Position numbers and translations under genes: made by a program. The notes beneath the pieces were generated by a model. The model was not told where the DNA came from. It saw only the letters and a program-made list of their open reading frames with translations, and did not search any database. This document shows positions 1-8,297 of a DNA stretch of 64,000 nucleotides, piece by piece (within the stretch, counting starts at the first letter, position 1; each line of letters starts with the position of its first letter). The DNA is from Salinispora tropica CNB-440 (GTDB taxonomy: Bacteria > Actinomycetota > Actinomycetes > Mycobacteriales > Micromonosporaceae), in NCBI RefSeq assembly GCF_000016425.1, contig NC_009380.1, forward strand, positions 4,654,144 through 4,718,143, given 5' to 3'.

Positions 1-1160
1 AGGTGCGCGCCCCAGATCGCACTCATGACCTTCTGCGCGTGCTTTGGGTAGCGCTTGCGAATCGACACGATCGCGCAGTTGTGGAAGACCCCGGCGGCCG
101 GCAGGTCGTAGTCGACGATGTCCGGGATGAGTAGCTTCAGCAGCGGCTGGAAGATCCGCTCGGTGGCCTTACCCAGGCCATGGTCCTCCTGCGGCGGCTT
201 CGAGGTGATGATCGAGTGGTAGACCGGGTTGCGCTGCATGGTCATCGTCTCGACGTGCAGAACCGGGAACGGCTCGATCGGCGTGTAGTAGCCGGTGTGA
301 TCACCGAACGGCCCCTCGGGCAACCGCTCGCCGGGCTCGAGGTACCCCTCGAGCACCACCTGGGCGTGCGCCGGCACCTGGAGCGGAACGGTCAGGCAGT
401 CGACCATCTCGACCCGTTCACCGCGCAGGAAACCCGCGAACAGGTATTCGTCGATGTCGCCGGGAAGTGGGGCGCTCGCGGCGTACGAGATCACCGGGTC
501 GCAGCCGATCGCGATGGCCACCGGCAGCCGCTGGCCGAGCCGCTCGGCGACCGCGTGATGGGCGGTGGAGTCCTTGTGGATCTGCCAGTGCATGCCCAGC
601 GTGTTCCGACTGTGCTGCTGAAGCCGGTAGAGGCCGAGGTTGCGCGCGCCGGTCTCGGGATGCTTGGTGTGGGTCAACCCGTAGTTGTGGAAGACGCCGC
701 CGTCACCGGGCCACACCTGCAGGCCGGGCAGGCGGGTCAGGTCGACGTCGTCGCCCCGGTACACCACCTGCTGGCAGGGCGCGGTCTTCACCTTGCGTGG
801 CGGCACCGACTTGAGCTGCATGACCTTGCCGAGGCCCTCGCGGATGCCGGACCAGCCGACCGGCAACTCCGGCCGGATCAACGCGCCGATCCGCGCGCCG
901 ATCTCGTCCAGCGACTCGACGCCGAGCGCCATCGCCATCCGCTTCTCGGTGCCAAACAGGTTGATCGCCACCGGCATCTCGCCGCGGGTGGGCCGCTCGA
1001 AGACCAGCGCCGGGCCGCCGGCGCGGACCGTTCGGGTGACGACCTCGGCCAACTCCAGCGTCGGATCCACCGGGACGTCCACCCGCCGCAGCTCACCCGC
1101 GCGCTCCAGCGCCGCCAGGAAGTCCTTCAGATCAGAGTACGGAAAGCCACGAGCCGCCAT
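1..1160 (-). CDS. UbiD-family decarboxylase, 3' end outside window
   Basis: About 386 residues are visible from an ATG at 1160; the C-terminus lies beyond base 1. UbiD enzymes use prenylated FMN to decarboxylate aromatic or alpha,beta-unsaturated acids. In actinobacteria, a copy beside cytochrome c maturation genes is usually annotated as a menaquinone-pathway decarboxylase. The typical start MAARGFPYSDLKDFLAALE and the central NLGLYRLQ...GMHWQIHKD stretch match the family. The EGPFGDHTGYY motif is also characteristic. It lies downstream of ccsB on the same strand with an 84-base gap, so respiratory co-regulation is plausible. The exact substrate is inferred from family and context only. Confidence 0.85.
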   Translation of the reverse strand, partial: MAARGFPYSDLKDFLAALERAGELRRVDVPVDPTLELAEVVTRTVRAGGPALVFERPTRGEMPVAINLFGTEKRMAMALGVESLDEIGARIGALIRPELPVGWSGIREGLGKVMQLKSVPPRKVKTAPCQQVVYRGDDVDLTRLPGLQVWPGDGGVFHNYGLTHTKHPETGARNLGLYRLQQHSRNTLGMHWQIHKDSTAHHAVAERLGQRLPVAIAIGCDPVISYAASAPLPGDIDEYLFAGFLRGERVEMVDCLTVPLQVPAHAQVVLEGYLEPGERLPEGPFGDHTGYYTPIEPFPVLHVETMTMQRNPVYHSIITSKPPQEDHGLGKATERIFQPLLKLLIPDIVDYDLPAAGVFHNCAIVSIRKRYPKHAQKVMSAIWGAH

Positions 1161-1244
1161 ACCGTCAGTCTCCCCCACCGCCCGGCCCACCACCCCAGCC
1201 GGGGTACGGGAGAGGGACCTCGAGCACGGTGCCGCGCTGTGGGG

Positions 1245-2225
1245 TCAGTCGAGGCCGCCGTAGGAGTGCAGACCCTCAAAGAAGATGTTCACCCCGAAGA
1301 GGTTCATCAGCACGGTGAGGAAGCCCAGCACGGCGAGCCAGGTGGCCACGTTCCGCCGGACGCTCGGGGTGGCCCGGGCGTGCAGGTAGCCGGCGTACAC
1401 CACCCAGGAGATGAACGCCCAGGTCTCCTTCGGGTCCCAGCCCCACGCACGACCCCACGCCGCCTCGGCCCAGATCGCACCGGCGATCACCGCGAAGGTG
1501 AAGATCGGGAACGAGAAGGCGTGCAGCACGAAGGTCAACCGTTCCAGGGCCGCCGCGGCCGGCATTCGCTTCGCCAACAGGTAGGGGAAGCTGCGCCGGC
1601 CCTGCTCGTAGCCGGCCCGCATCAGGTAGGCGCACGCCGGCACCACGCCAAGCAGGAAGATGCCGGAGCTGAAGACGATCGTGGCGACGTGGATGATGAA
1701 CCAGTACGAGTTGAGCGCCGGCACCAACGGCACGATCGGGGTGTAGAGCAGCAGCTCGGCGGTGGCCACCAACAGCACCATCACCAGCGTCAGGAACAGC
1801 CCGAGCCGACGCAGCGTGGGGCGCTTCCAGAGCACGACGAACCAACCAGCGACCCCGATGAAGGAAACCGTCAGCACGAACTCGTACATGTTGCCCCAGG
1901 GCATCCGATCGGCGGCGACCCCGCGGGCGATGAGCGCACCGAGGTGCAGCAGGGCGGCCACCACGGTCACCGCGACGGCGCCCACGCCGGCCGCGCGAGC
2001 CCGGGCGGCGGTCCGTTGGGCGGAGGTGGCACCACGGGCGGTCGGCTCCGGCCCGGAAACCGCACCACCGGTTGACCCGACGCCCGCGCCGACCAGCTCG
2101 CGGGTGGGCGGACCGACGCGAACGCGGGCGTTGCCCAGCGCGTACTCGACGGCATGCACGACCATCGCGACCAGGTAGGCCAGGATCGAGAACGTCACCA
2201 ACTGGTCGGAGAGTACGGACATCAC
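1245..2225 (-). CDS. ccsB: Cytochrome c biogenesis protein CcsB/ResC (heme handling)
   Basis: 326-residue polytopic membrane protein of the CcsA/CcmC/CcsB heme-handling family. With ResB it forms the System II complex that moves heme across the membrane and ligates it to apocytochrome c. The diagnostic tryptophan-rich WWD-type motif WGWDPKETWAFISW is near residues 261-274, in the usual C-terminal position. Hydrophobic segments surround it, with one more at the N-terminus (residues about 8-28). The start overlaps the resB stop by 4 bases (2222-2225), indicating translational coupling. The proline/alanine-rich insert at about residues 40-75 is variable in actinobacteria. Confidence 0.95.
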   Translation of the reverse strand: MMSVLSDQLVTFSILAYLVAMVVHAVEYALGNARVRVGPPTRELVGAGVGSTGGAVSGPEPTARGATSAQRTAARARAAGVGAVAVTVVAALLHLGALIARGVAADRMPWGNMYEFVLTVSFIGVAGWFVVLWKRPTLRRLGLFLTLVMVLLVATAELLLYTPIVPLVPALNSYWFIIHVATIVFSSGIFLLGVVPACAYLMRAGYEQGRRSFPYLLAKRMPAAAALERLTFVLHAFSFPIFTFAVIAGAIWAEAAWGRAWGWDPKETWAFISWVVYAGYLHARATPSVRRNVATWLAVLGFLTVLMNLFGVNIFFEGLHSYGGLD

Positions 2226-3859
2226 TCGGCTCCTACTCGCGCTCCGGCCTGGCCATCGGGATCGACCCGCCGCCCGTCTCCGCTGACCGCGGCCACGAGC
2301 CGCGTGAACTCATCGGCGAAACCGGGATGGTCGACGCGCGGCAGACCACCGGCCTCGACCAAACTACTACCGGGCGTCGAAGATTCACCCGCGGGGTCAG
2401 CCGGGCGCACCCGGAAAAAGACCCGCCGCCGGCGGCCAAAGAGTGAGCCCATCAGGCCCAGCAGCAGGGTGCCGGAGCTGACCAGCAGCAACGTCGAGCC
2501 GGGATCGTGCCGCACGGACAGGACGATGTACGGCTCGGTGCCCAGGAACTCCAGCGTGGTGCCGTCGTCCAGGGTCCAGACCTCACCGATCCGGAGAAGC
2601 TTGGTGCCGATCTCCTTGACTCGACCGGCGTCCACCTGCCGCTGGTCCAGCTCGTACACCGAGCCGGGGATACCCGCGTCCATGCCGAGATTGCCCCGGT
2701 ACGCGACGAGATTGAGCATCGGGTTGCGCTCGGTCGGGAACTCGGACCGAACGAACGGGCCCTCCTGCGGGGCGGTCGGCAGATACATACCGGTGAAGGC
2801 CACCTGGAGCTCCGGGTCACGCTCACCGGTGGCCGGGTCCACGTTCGCGTCCGGGAAGGCCGCCACTCCCTCGCTGGTCAACCCGACGTCCCCGATGTCC
2901 AGGAAGGGATTCGGGCTGGTCTGGCTCCGGCCGAACCGGTCGGTGTAGCGGACCACCGGAGCGTACCCGTGGCCGAGCAGGTAGACGTTCGCCCCGTCCA
3001 GCCGCAGCGGCGAGTTCACCGAGAACTCCGCTGGGCGGGGGGTACCGCCGTCCTCGTCCACGGTCACCTTCGCATTGAAGAACTCCGGCTGGCCGTTGGA
3101 CTCCAGGAACCTCGCCTCGAAGTCGTCCAGTTGCAGGCAGAACCGGGGCAGATCGGCGCTGCCCACCTGGGGGCCGAACGACGTCTCGGCGTACTGCTGC
3201 TGGGTGTTACAGAAGGCGTTGTCCGCGCCAGCGACCACGACGCGGTTGCCGCTCCAGCCAAACCAGGAGCCGAGGGCGACACCGATGAGCACCACCACCA
3301 TCGAGGCGTGGAAGAGCAGGTTGCCGGTCTCCTTCAGGTAGCCCTTCTCGGCGGATACCTCGTCGCCGCGTACCTCCACCCGCCAGCGACGCCGACGCAG
3401 CGCGGCGGCGATCGCCGTCGTACCACCGGTCGGGGCCGCGAACACGGTGTGCTGGGGCAGCCGGTCCAGCCGCTTCGGCGCCACCGGAGGCTTCGACCGC
3501 AGGGCTCGGGCATGCTCGCGCAGCCGGGGCGTGATGCAGCCGACCAGCGAGGTGAACAGCAACAGGTAGATGGCGGAGAACCAGACCGAGCCGAACGCCT
3601 CGAAGGCACCGAGCCGGTCCAGCACCGGCGCCAGATCGGGGTGCGCGATGAAGTAGTCCCGGACATCCTCGGGGTTGACGCCGCGCTGTGGCAGGACCGA
3701 CCCGGGAATCGCGGCGATCGCCAGCAGAAAGAGCAGCACCAGGGCGGTACGCATGCTGGTGAGCTGCCGCCACGAGTTGCGCAGCAGCGCCAGAACCGGG
3801 TTGGGGCGGCGTCGGGGCGCCTCGGCCGACATGGCTGGCCGATCGTCGGTGACCGTCAT
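2222..3859 (-). CDS. resB: Cytochrome c biogenesis protein ResB
   Basis: 545 residues, typical of actinobacterial ResB. It partners CcsB in System II cytochrome c synthesis, where the large extracytoplasmic domain presents apocytochrome c. Hydrophobic segments near residues 35-55, 85-110 and 175-200 are followed by a long soluble domain. A last membrane segment (LLLVSSGTLLLGLMG) lies near residue 460 before a charged tail. The ATG at 3859 overlaps the ccdA stop by a single base, and its own stop overlaps ccsB, so resA-ccdA-resB-ccsB is read as one operon. Confidence 0.95.
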   Translation of the reverse strand: MTVTDDRPAMSAEAPRRRPNPVLALLRNSWRQLTSMRTALVLLFLLAIAAIPGSVLPQRGVNPEDVRDYFIAHPDLAPVLDRLGAFEAFGSVWFSAIYLLLFTSLVGCITPRLREHARALRSKPPVAPKRLDRLPQHTVFAAPTGGTTAIAAALRRRRWRVEVRGDEVSAEKGYLKETGNLLFHASMVVVLIGVALGSWFGWSGNRVVVAGADNAFCNTQQQYAETSFGPQVGSADLPRFCLQLDDFEARFLESNGQPEFFNAKVTVDEDGGTPRPAEFSVNSPLRLDGANVYLLGHGYAPVVRYTDRFGRSQTSPNPFLDIGDVGLTSEGVAAFPDANVDPATGERDPELQVAFTGMYLPTAPQEGPFVRSEFPTERNPMLNLVAYRGNLGMDAGIPGSVYELDQRQVDAGRVKEIGTKLLRIGEVWTLDDGTTLEFLGTEPYIVLSVRHDPGSTLLLVSSGTLLLGLMGSLFGRRRRVFFRVRPADPAGESSTPGSSLVEAGGLPRVDHPGFADEFTRLVAAVSGDGRRVDPDGQAGARVGAE

Positions 3860-4716
3860 CAGATGCTCACCTCACCCGTCCCGAAGGTGGTCTGCAACAG
3901 GGTCACGAAGCTGGTCCACCCACCGGTGACGAGCGCGAGGCCGATCAGGATCAGCAGCCCACCACCGATCCGGGTGACCCACCGGCTGTTGCGGCGAACC
4001 GCGCGGAAGACCCCGAGCAGGCGTTGGAAGCCCAGCCCGAAGACGACGAACGGTACTCCCAGCCCGAGGCAGTACGCCACGGCCAGCACCACCGCCCGGT
4101 TGGTCTGCCCGTCAACGAGGGCCATGCCCATCACCGCGCCGAGTGTCGGGCCGGTGCAGGGCAGCCAGCTGAGCGCGAAGACCGCGCCGAGCACGGGCGC
4201 GCCGAGCAACCCGGCCGCCGGCAGTCGTTGGATGCGCAGCTCGCGCTGCAGCCCCGGGACCACACCGAGGTAGCCCAGGCCGAGCAGCACCACCAGGCCG
4301 CCGATGACGATCTCCAACGTGCGCTCGTAGGCGAAGAAGACCTGGCCAACCGTGGAGACCAGGACCGCGGTGGCGGTGAAGACGGCGGTGAAGCCGGCGA
4401 TGAACAGCATCGTTCCGGCGAGTACCCGGCCCTTGACGGCGGCGGGCCCGACCCGGGCGATCCGCTCCCGCACCGCGACGGCACCGGCGGCGTCACCCGG
4501 AGCTCCACCTGTTGCCGGCGGCGTGCGGCGGGAGTCTGGGCCCGCTCCCCGGCCTTCCAGGTCGGCACCGGCCAGCCCGGTCACGTAGGAGAGGTAGCCC
4601 GGCATCAGCGGCAGGACACACGGCGACAGAAAGCTGACCAGCCCGGCCAGCGCCGCCGCGCCGACGGCGAGTAGCAGCGGGCCGGACTGGGCGATCTCCC
4701 GGAACGTCTCGCCCAT
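3859..4716 (-). CDS. ccdA: Thiol-disulfide transmembrane transporter CcdA
   Basis: 285-residue membrane protein of the DsbD/CcdA family. It passes electrons from cytoplasmic thioredoxin across the membrane to the extracytoplasmic thioredoxin-like ResA, keeping apocytochrome c CxxCH cysteines reduced. The two functional cysteines are present in their usual contexts: FLSPCVLPLMPGY in the first membrane segment and SWLPCTGPTLGAV in the fourth. A hydrophilic cytoplasmic insert rich in Gly, Ala and Arg occupies about residues 50-85. The start overlaps the resA stop by one base at 4716. Confidence 0.95.
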   Translation of the reverse strand: MGETFREIAQSGPLLLAVGAAALAGLVSFLSPCVLPLMPGYLSYVTGLAGADLEGRGAGPDSRRTPPATGGAPGDAAGAVAVRERIARVGPAAVKGRVLAGTMLFIAGFTAVFTATAVLVSTVGQVFFAYERTLEIVIGGLVVLLGLGYLGVVPGLQRELRIQRLPAAGLLGAPVLGAVFALSWLPCTGPTLGAVMGMALVDGQTNRAVVLAVAYCLGLGVPFVVFGLGFQRLLGVFRAVRRNSRWVTRIGGGLLILIGLALVTGGWTSFVTLLQTTFGTGEVSI

Positions 4717-5291
4717 CAGGTGTCGCCGGTTGACGCGGGCGACTCCGCAGCGACCCGCTCGACGATTGGTTGGAGCCCCTCCTGCTTGACGGCGGCCCGG
4801 ATCACCGCCGCGATCCGCCCATCCCGGTCCAGCACGACCGTCGCCGGGATGGTGTTGGGTGGGATCTCCAGCTCCAACGCCAGTCGGCTGCCGGGATCGA
4901 AGATGCTCGGGTAGGTGACCCGGCCCTCCTCGAAGGCGATCGCCTTGTCCCGGCTGTCCTGCACGTTGATGCCGAGGAAGGTCACCCCCGAGCCCTTGGT
5001 GGCCTGGTAGGTGGCTTCCAGGTCATCGGCTTCCGCCCGGCAGGGCGCGCACCACGAGCCCCAGAAATTGACCACCACGACCTGCCCACGGTCCTGCGAC
5101 ACGTCGTAGCTGCCCCCGTCGAGCAGCTCGCCGGCGAGCTCGGGTGCGGCGGAACGCTGATCCGGGGCACACTCGATCACGCCGTCGGAGTTGGTGCCGC
5201 AGGCCTTCCTCCAGTCCGGGGTGGCACAGGCGGCGAGCGCCACCACGATCATGGTGGCGAGCAGGCTGGCGGCCCACCTCCGGGCAGTCAT
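4716..5291 (-). CDS. resA: ResA-like thioredoxin-fold lipoprotein
   Basis: 191 residues from ATG 5291; an upstream in-frame extension exists but the lipoprotein signal fixes this start. The N-terminus MTARRWAASLLATMIVVAL-AAC is a lipobox with Cys near residue 21, so the protein is anchored outside the membrane. The thioredoxin active site is WGSWCAPC. It reduces apocytochrome c cysteines using electrons from CcdA, the next gene. The ATG overlaps the stop of the upstream phosphatase gene (base 5291), extending the operon toward hemL. Confidence 0.93.
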   Translation of the reverse strand: MTARRWAASLLATMIVVALAACATPDWRKACGTNSDGVIECAPDQRSAAPELAGELLDGGSYDVSQDRGQVVVVNFWGSWCAPCRAEADDLEATYQATKGSGVTFLGINVQDSRDKAIAFEEGRVTYPSIFDPGSRLALELEIPPNTIPATVVLDRDGRIAAVIRAAVKQEGLQPIVERVAAESPASTGDT

Positions 5292-5938
5292 CAGGCCCCC
5301 TTGGCCGTCCGAGCCGTCGACGACATCGCGATCAGGTGGGCGGCCGGCTCGGTGTAGCCGATCCCGACCACCTTCGACCCCTCGAAGTGAAAGCTGGTGA
5401 GGCTGGCCAGCCCGCACTGCCGCTTCCGCGGGTCGTGCCAGAGGCGCTTACGCTCGACAAACCGACGCAGCGTCCAGATCGGCAGCTGGTGCGAGACGAG
5501 CACCGCCTCCCGCCCCTGCGCAGCCTCCCGGGCGGCCTGTAGGGCGGCGAACATCCGCTCCGCGATGGCCCGGTACGCCTCGCCCCAGGAGGGGGTGACC
5601 GGGTCCCGCAGCACCCACCAGTTGCGCGGGTCGCGGAACGAACCGTCGCCCGGCGAGACCTTCTTGCCCTCGAACCAGTTGGCGCTCTCAATCAACCGCT
5701 CGTCCACCCCGATCGGGAGCCCGAACTGCGCGGCGATCGGCTCGGCGGTCTGCTGGGCGCGCTCCAGCGGGCTGGCTACGACGTGCACGACCTGCCGCTC
5801 GGCGAGGCCCTGCGCGGCGGCCTTCGCCATCTGTACGCCCAGCTCCGACAGGCGGAAGCCCGGCAGCCGCCCGTACAGGATGCCCTCCGGGTTGTATACC
5901 TCACCGTGCCGCAGCACGTGTACCACAGTCTTACTCAC
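5291..5938 (-). CDS. Histidine phosphatase (phosphoglycerate mutase-like)
   Basis: About 215 residues. The catalytic LRHGEVYNPEG motif near the N-terminus and the later VLVSHQLPIW segment define the histidine phosphatase superfamily. The start is GTG 5938, overlapping the hemL stop by 8 bases; GTG 5944 two codons upstream is equally possible. Sitting between hemL and resA, it is often named a phosphoglycerate mutase in actinobacterial genomes. The substrate is not known, and a metabolic or regulatory phosphatase is as likely as a glycolytic enzyme. Confidence 0.88.
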   Translation of the reverse strand: MSKTVVHVLRHGEVYNPEGILYGRLPGFRLSELGVQMAKAAAQGLAERQVVHVVASPLERAQQTAEPIAAQFGLPIGVDERLIESANWFEGKKVSPGDGSFRDPRNWWVLRDPVTPSWGEAYRAIAERMFAALQAAREAAQGREAVLVSHQLPIWTLRRFVERKRLWHDPRKRQCGLASLTSFHFEGSKVVGIGYTEPAAHLIAMSSTARTAKGA

Positions 5939-7277
5939 CGTCACTACCCCCGTGAACTTCCGCGGCTGCCGCTGCCGCCGCTGGCAGCGCCGCGGCGATC
6001 TGCTCCAGGGCGGCATCATCGATCGCCGCCGAGACGAACCACGACTCGAAGGCACTCGGCGGCAGGTAGACGCCGGCCGCCAGCATCGCGTGGAAGAACG
6101 CCTTGAACGCGGGCACCTGCTGGGCGCTCGCGGTGGCGTAGTCGAAGACGTCGGCGTCGGTGAAAAAGACGGAGAACATGTTGCCGGCGGAGGACAACCG
6201 GTGTGGCACTCCCGCGGCGGCGAGCGCCTCACCGGCGAGCCGGCCCACGACGGCGGCCGTCTCGTCCAGCCGGCGATACAGGGCGTCATCGGCGAGCCGC
6301 AGCGTGGCGAGCCCGGCGGCGCAGGCGAGCGGGTTTCCGGAGAGGGTGCCGGCCTGGTAGACCGGACCGACCGGAGCCAGCTGGGACATGATCTCCGCTC
6401 GCCCGCCGAAGGCGGCGGCGGGCAGGCCACCCCCCATCACCTTGCCGTAGGTCCAGAGGTCGGCGGCACAGGGGTCCAGGCCGTGCCACCCGGCGCGGGA
6501 GACCCGGAAGCCGGTCATGACCTCGTCAACGATCAACAACGCACCGTTCGCGTGTGCGACGGCGGCGAGTCGCTGGTTGAAGTTGTCGCGAGGCGCGACC
6601 ACGCCCATGTTGCCGGCGGCGGACTCGGTGATCACCGCAGCGATCTGCGGGCCCTCGGCGGCGAAGACCGCCTCGACGGCGGCGAGATCGTTGTACGGCA
6701 GCACGATCGTGTCCCCAGCCGCCGCGCCGGTCACGCCCGGCGAGTCGGGCAGGCCGAGGGTGGCGACGCCGGAACCGGCGGCGGCGAGCAACGCGTCCGA
6801 ATGCCCGTGGTAGCAGCCGGCGAACTTGATGATCCGGGTACGGCCGGTGTAGCCCCGGGCCAGCCGGATCGCCGACATGGTCGCCTCGGTACCCGAGTTG
6901 ACCAGCCGTACCTGCTCGACGGGCGCGCGGTCGACGATCTCCGCTGCCAACTCCACCTCACCCGGGGTGGGAGCACCGAAGCTCGTGCCGAGCGCGGCCG
7001 CAGAGCGCAGCGCCTCCACCACCGCGGGGTGGGCGTGCCCGAGGATCATGGGGCCCCACGAGCAGACCAGATCGACGTAGCGCCGCCCGTCGGCGTCGTA
7101 GAGCCACGGCCCCTCCCCCCGGACGATGAAGCGCGGGGTGCCACCGACGGCACGAAACGCGCGGACAGGGGAGTTCACCCCGCCGGGCACGATGGCGCAG
7201 GCGCGGTCGAACAGGGCCTCGGAGGCCGGCGCGGCGGCCGGGTAGCGGCCGGGTCCGGCAGGGAAAACGTCGGTCAC
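5931..7277 (-). CDS. hemL: Glutamate-1-semialdehyde 2,1-aminomutase
   Basis: 448 residues, class III aminotransferase fold. It converts glutamate-1-semialdehyde to 5-aminolevulinate, the C5-pathway entry to heme. PLP-site features are the LIVDEVMTGFR Asp and the catalytic lysine in TYGKVMGGGLPAAAFGG; PVRAFRAVGGTP near the N-terminus is typical of GSAM rather than other aminotransferases. The GTG/ATG at 7277 follows a short intergenic space shared with the divergent STAS gene. It heads the run of cytochrome c genes, which makes biological sense as heme supply coupled to heme insertion. Confidence 0.96.
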   Translation of the reverse strand: MTDVFPAGPGRYPAAAPASEALFDRACAIVPGGVNSPVRAFRAVGGTPRFIVRGEGPWLYDADGRRYVDLVCSWGPMILGHAHPAVVEALRSAAALGTSFGAPTPGEVELAAEIVDRAPVEQVRLVNSGTEATMSAIRLARGYTGRTRIIKFAGCYHGHSDALLAAAGSGVATLGLPDSPGVTGAAAGDTIVLPYNDLAAVEAVFAAEGPQIAAVITESAAGNMGVVAPRDNFNQRLAAVAHANGALLIVDEVMTGFRVSRAGWHGLDPCAADLWTYGKVMGGGLPAAAFGGRAEIMSQLAPVGPVYQAGTLSGNPLACAAGLATLRLADDALYRRLDETAAVVGRLAGEALAAAGVPHRLSSAGNMFSVFFTDADVFDYATASAQQVPAFKAFFHAMLAAGVYLPPSAFESWFVSAAIDDAALEQIAAALPAAAAAAAEVHGGSDGE

Positions 7278-7412
7278 GATGCCGCCATTGTGTCAGCGTC
7301 AGCGGCCAGACTGGCAGGCACCCCGGGCAGTGGGTTACCAGTCTCACCCTGCCGATGACCGAGGCAGCTCGCCGTCATCGGGCGGCGCCTCCGGTCGCGC
7401 TAGGCTGACCGG

Positions 7413-7736
7413 GTGGGTCGTGCCGAACTGTCCATCACGCTACACCGGTTGGGGGACGAGGTTGTTCTTCGCCTCGCCGGCGAGATCGACATGCTGACGG
7501 CCACCCAGCTCTCGACCGTTGTCAACGAGGTGTTGGCCGAACCGCCCCCGCGGATCGTGCTGGACCTGGCGGGCGTCACCTTCTGCGACTCGCAGGGTCT
7601 GGGCACGCTGGTCGTGCTCAGCCGCAAGACCAGCCACTCCCAGAGCCTGCTGGTCCTCACCAACGTGGCCGACTTCCTGCTCCGCGTCCTCGACATCACG
7701 GGCCTACGTAGTGCCCTGATGATTCGCGACGACTGA
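7413..7736 (+). CDS. STAS-domain anti-sigma factor antagonist
   Basis: 107 residues, essentially a single STAS domain of the SpoIIAA/RsbV type. These proteins bind anti-sigma kinases when unphosphorylated and are switched off by phosphorylation of a serine. The serine is in the CDSQGLGTLV motif, in the usual place after LDLAGVTF. A TAGGCT hexamer at 7400-7405, 7 bases before GTG 7413, resembles a -10 box and suggests a leaderless mRNA. It is divergent from hemL and convergent with the receiver gene. The PP2C/ATPase gene at 11890 is a plausible partner. Confidence 0.92.
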   Translation: MGRAELSITLHRLGDEVVLRLAGEIDMLTATQLSTVVNEVLAEPPPRIVLDLAGVTFCDSQGLGTLVVLSRKTSHSQSLLVLTNVADFLLRVLDITGLRSALMIRDD

Positions 7737-7739
7737 GTC

Positions 7740-8297
7740 TCAGCCGGTGTTGCCCCAGCGGGCCTGCTCCAGCAGGCCGATCGCGCGCTGCACCGCCGCC
7801 GGGTCGGTCTCGGTGCGAAGCAGAGCGGTAGCCTCGTCAATGGCCTCGGTCAGCAGCCGCCGCTGGGCTTCCCGCTCCTGGAGCAGGGCCGACTGGGCGG
7901 TGAGTTGCCCGGTCTTCAGCCACAGGTCGACGAAGACCGACACCTTGGCCCGCAGCACCCACGGGTCGAACGGCTTGGTGAGGTGGTCCACCGCGCCGGC
8001 GGCGTACCCACGCATGGCCAGCTGGGCGTCCTGGTCCGCGGAGGTGAGGAAGATGATCGGCACATGTCGGGTTCGTTCTCGCCGCTTGATGTGACTCGCC
8101 GTCTCGAAGCCGTCCATCTCCGGCATCTGGGCGTCCAGAAGGATCACCGCGAAGTCGTCAACGAGAAGCCGCTTCAGCGCCGCCTCACCGCTCTCCACCG
8201 CCACCGACTGGACCTGCAGCCCCTGCAGGATCGCTTCCAGGGCCGTCAGGTTCTCCCGCCGGTCATCGACCAGCAGCGCCTTCGCCATCTGCGTCAC
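7740..8297 (-). CDS. Response regulator without DNA-binding output domain
   Basis: 185 residues. Residues about 5-120 form a receiver domain with the acidic pair DDR near the start, phospho-acceptor Asp in ILLDAQMPEMDGF, Thr/Ser in FLTSAD and the lysine in LTKPFDP. The remaining 60 residues look like a helical, possibly coiled-coil tail. No HTH, GGDEF or enzymatic output is visible. The start overlaps the stop of the upstream hybrid kinase by 4 bases (8294-8297), so it is probably the phosphotransfer partner of that kinase. Confidence 0.93.
   Translation of the reverse strand: MTQMAKALLVDDRRENLTALEAILQGLQVQSVAVESGEAALKRLLVDDFAVILLDAQMPEMDGFETASHIKRRERTRHVPIIFLTSADQDAQLAMRGYAAGAVDHLTKPFDPWVLRAKVSVFVDLWLKTGQLTAQSALLQEREAQRRLLTEAIDEATALLRTETDPAAVQRAIGLLEQARWGNTG

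Noticed and set aside
180..2075. Long plus-strand open frames over the UbiD/ccsB/resB region
   Set aside because: They lie antisense to well-supported membrane protein genes and have the Arg/Gly/His-rich composition of high-GC shadow frames.
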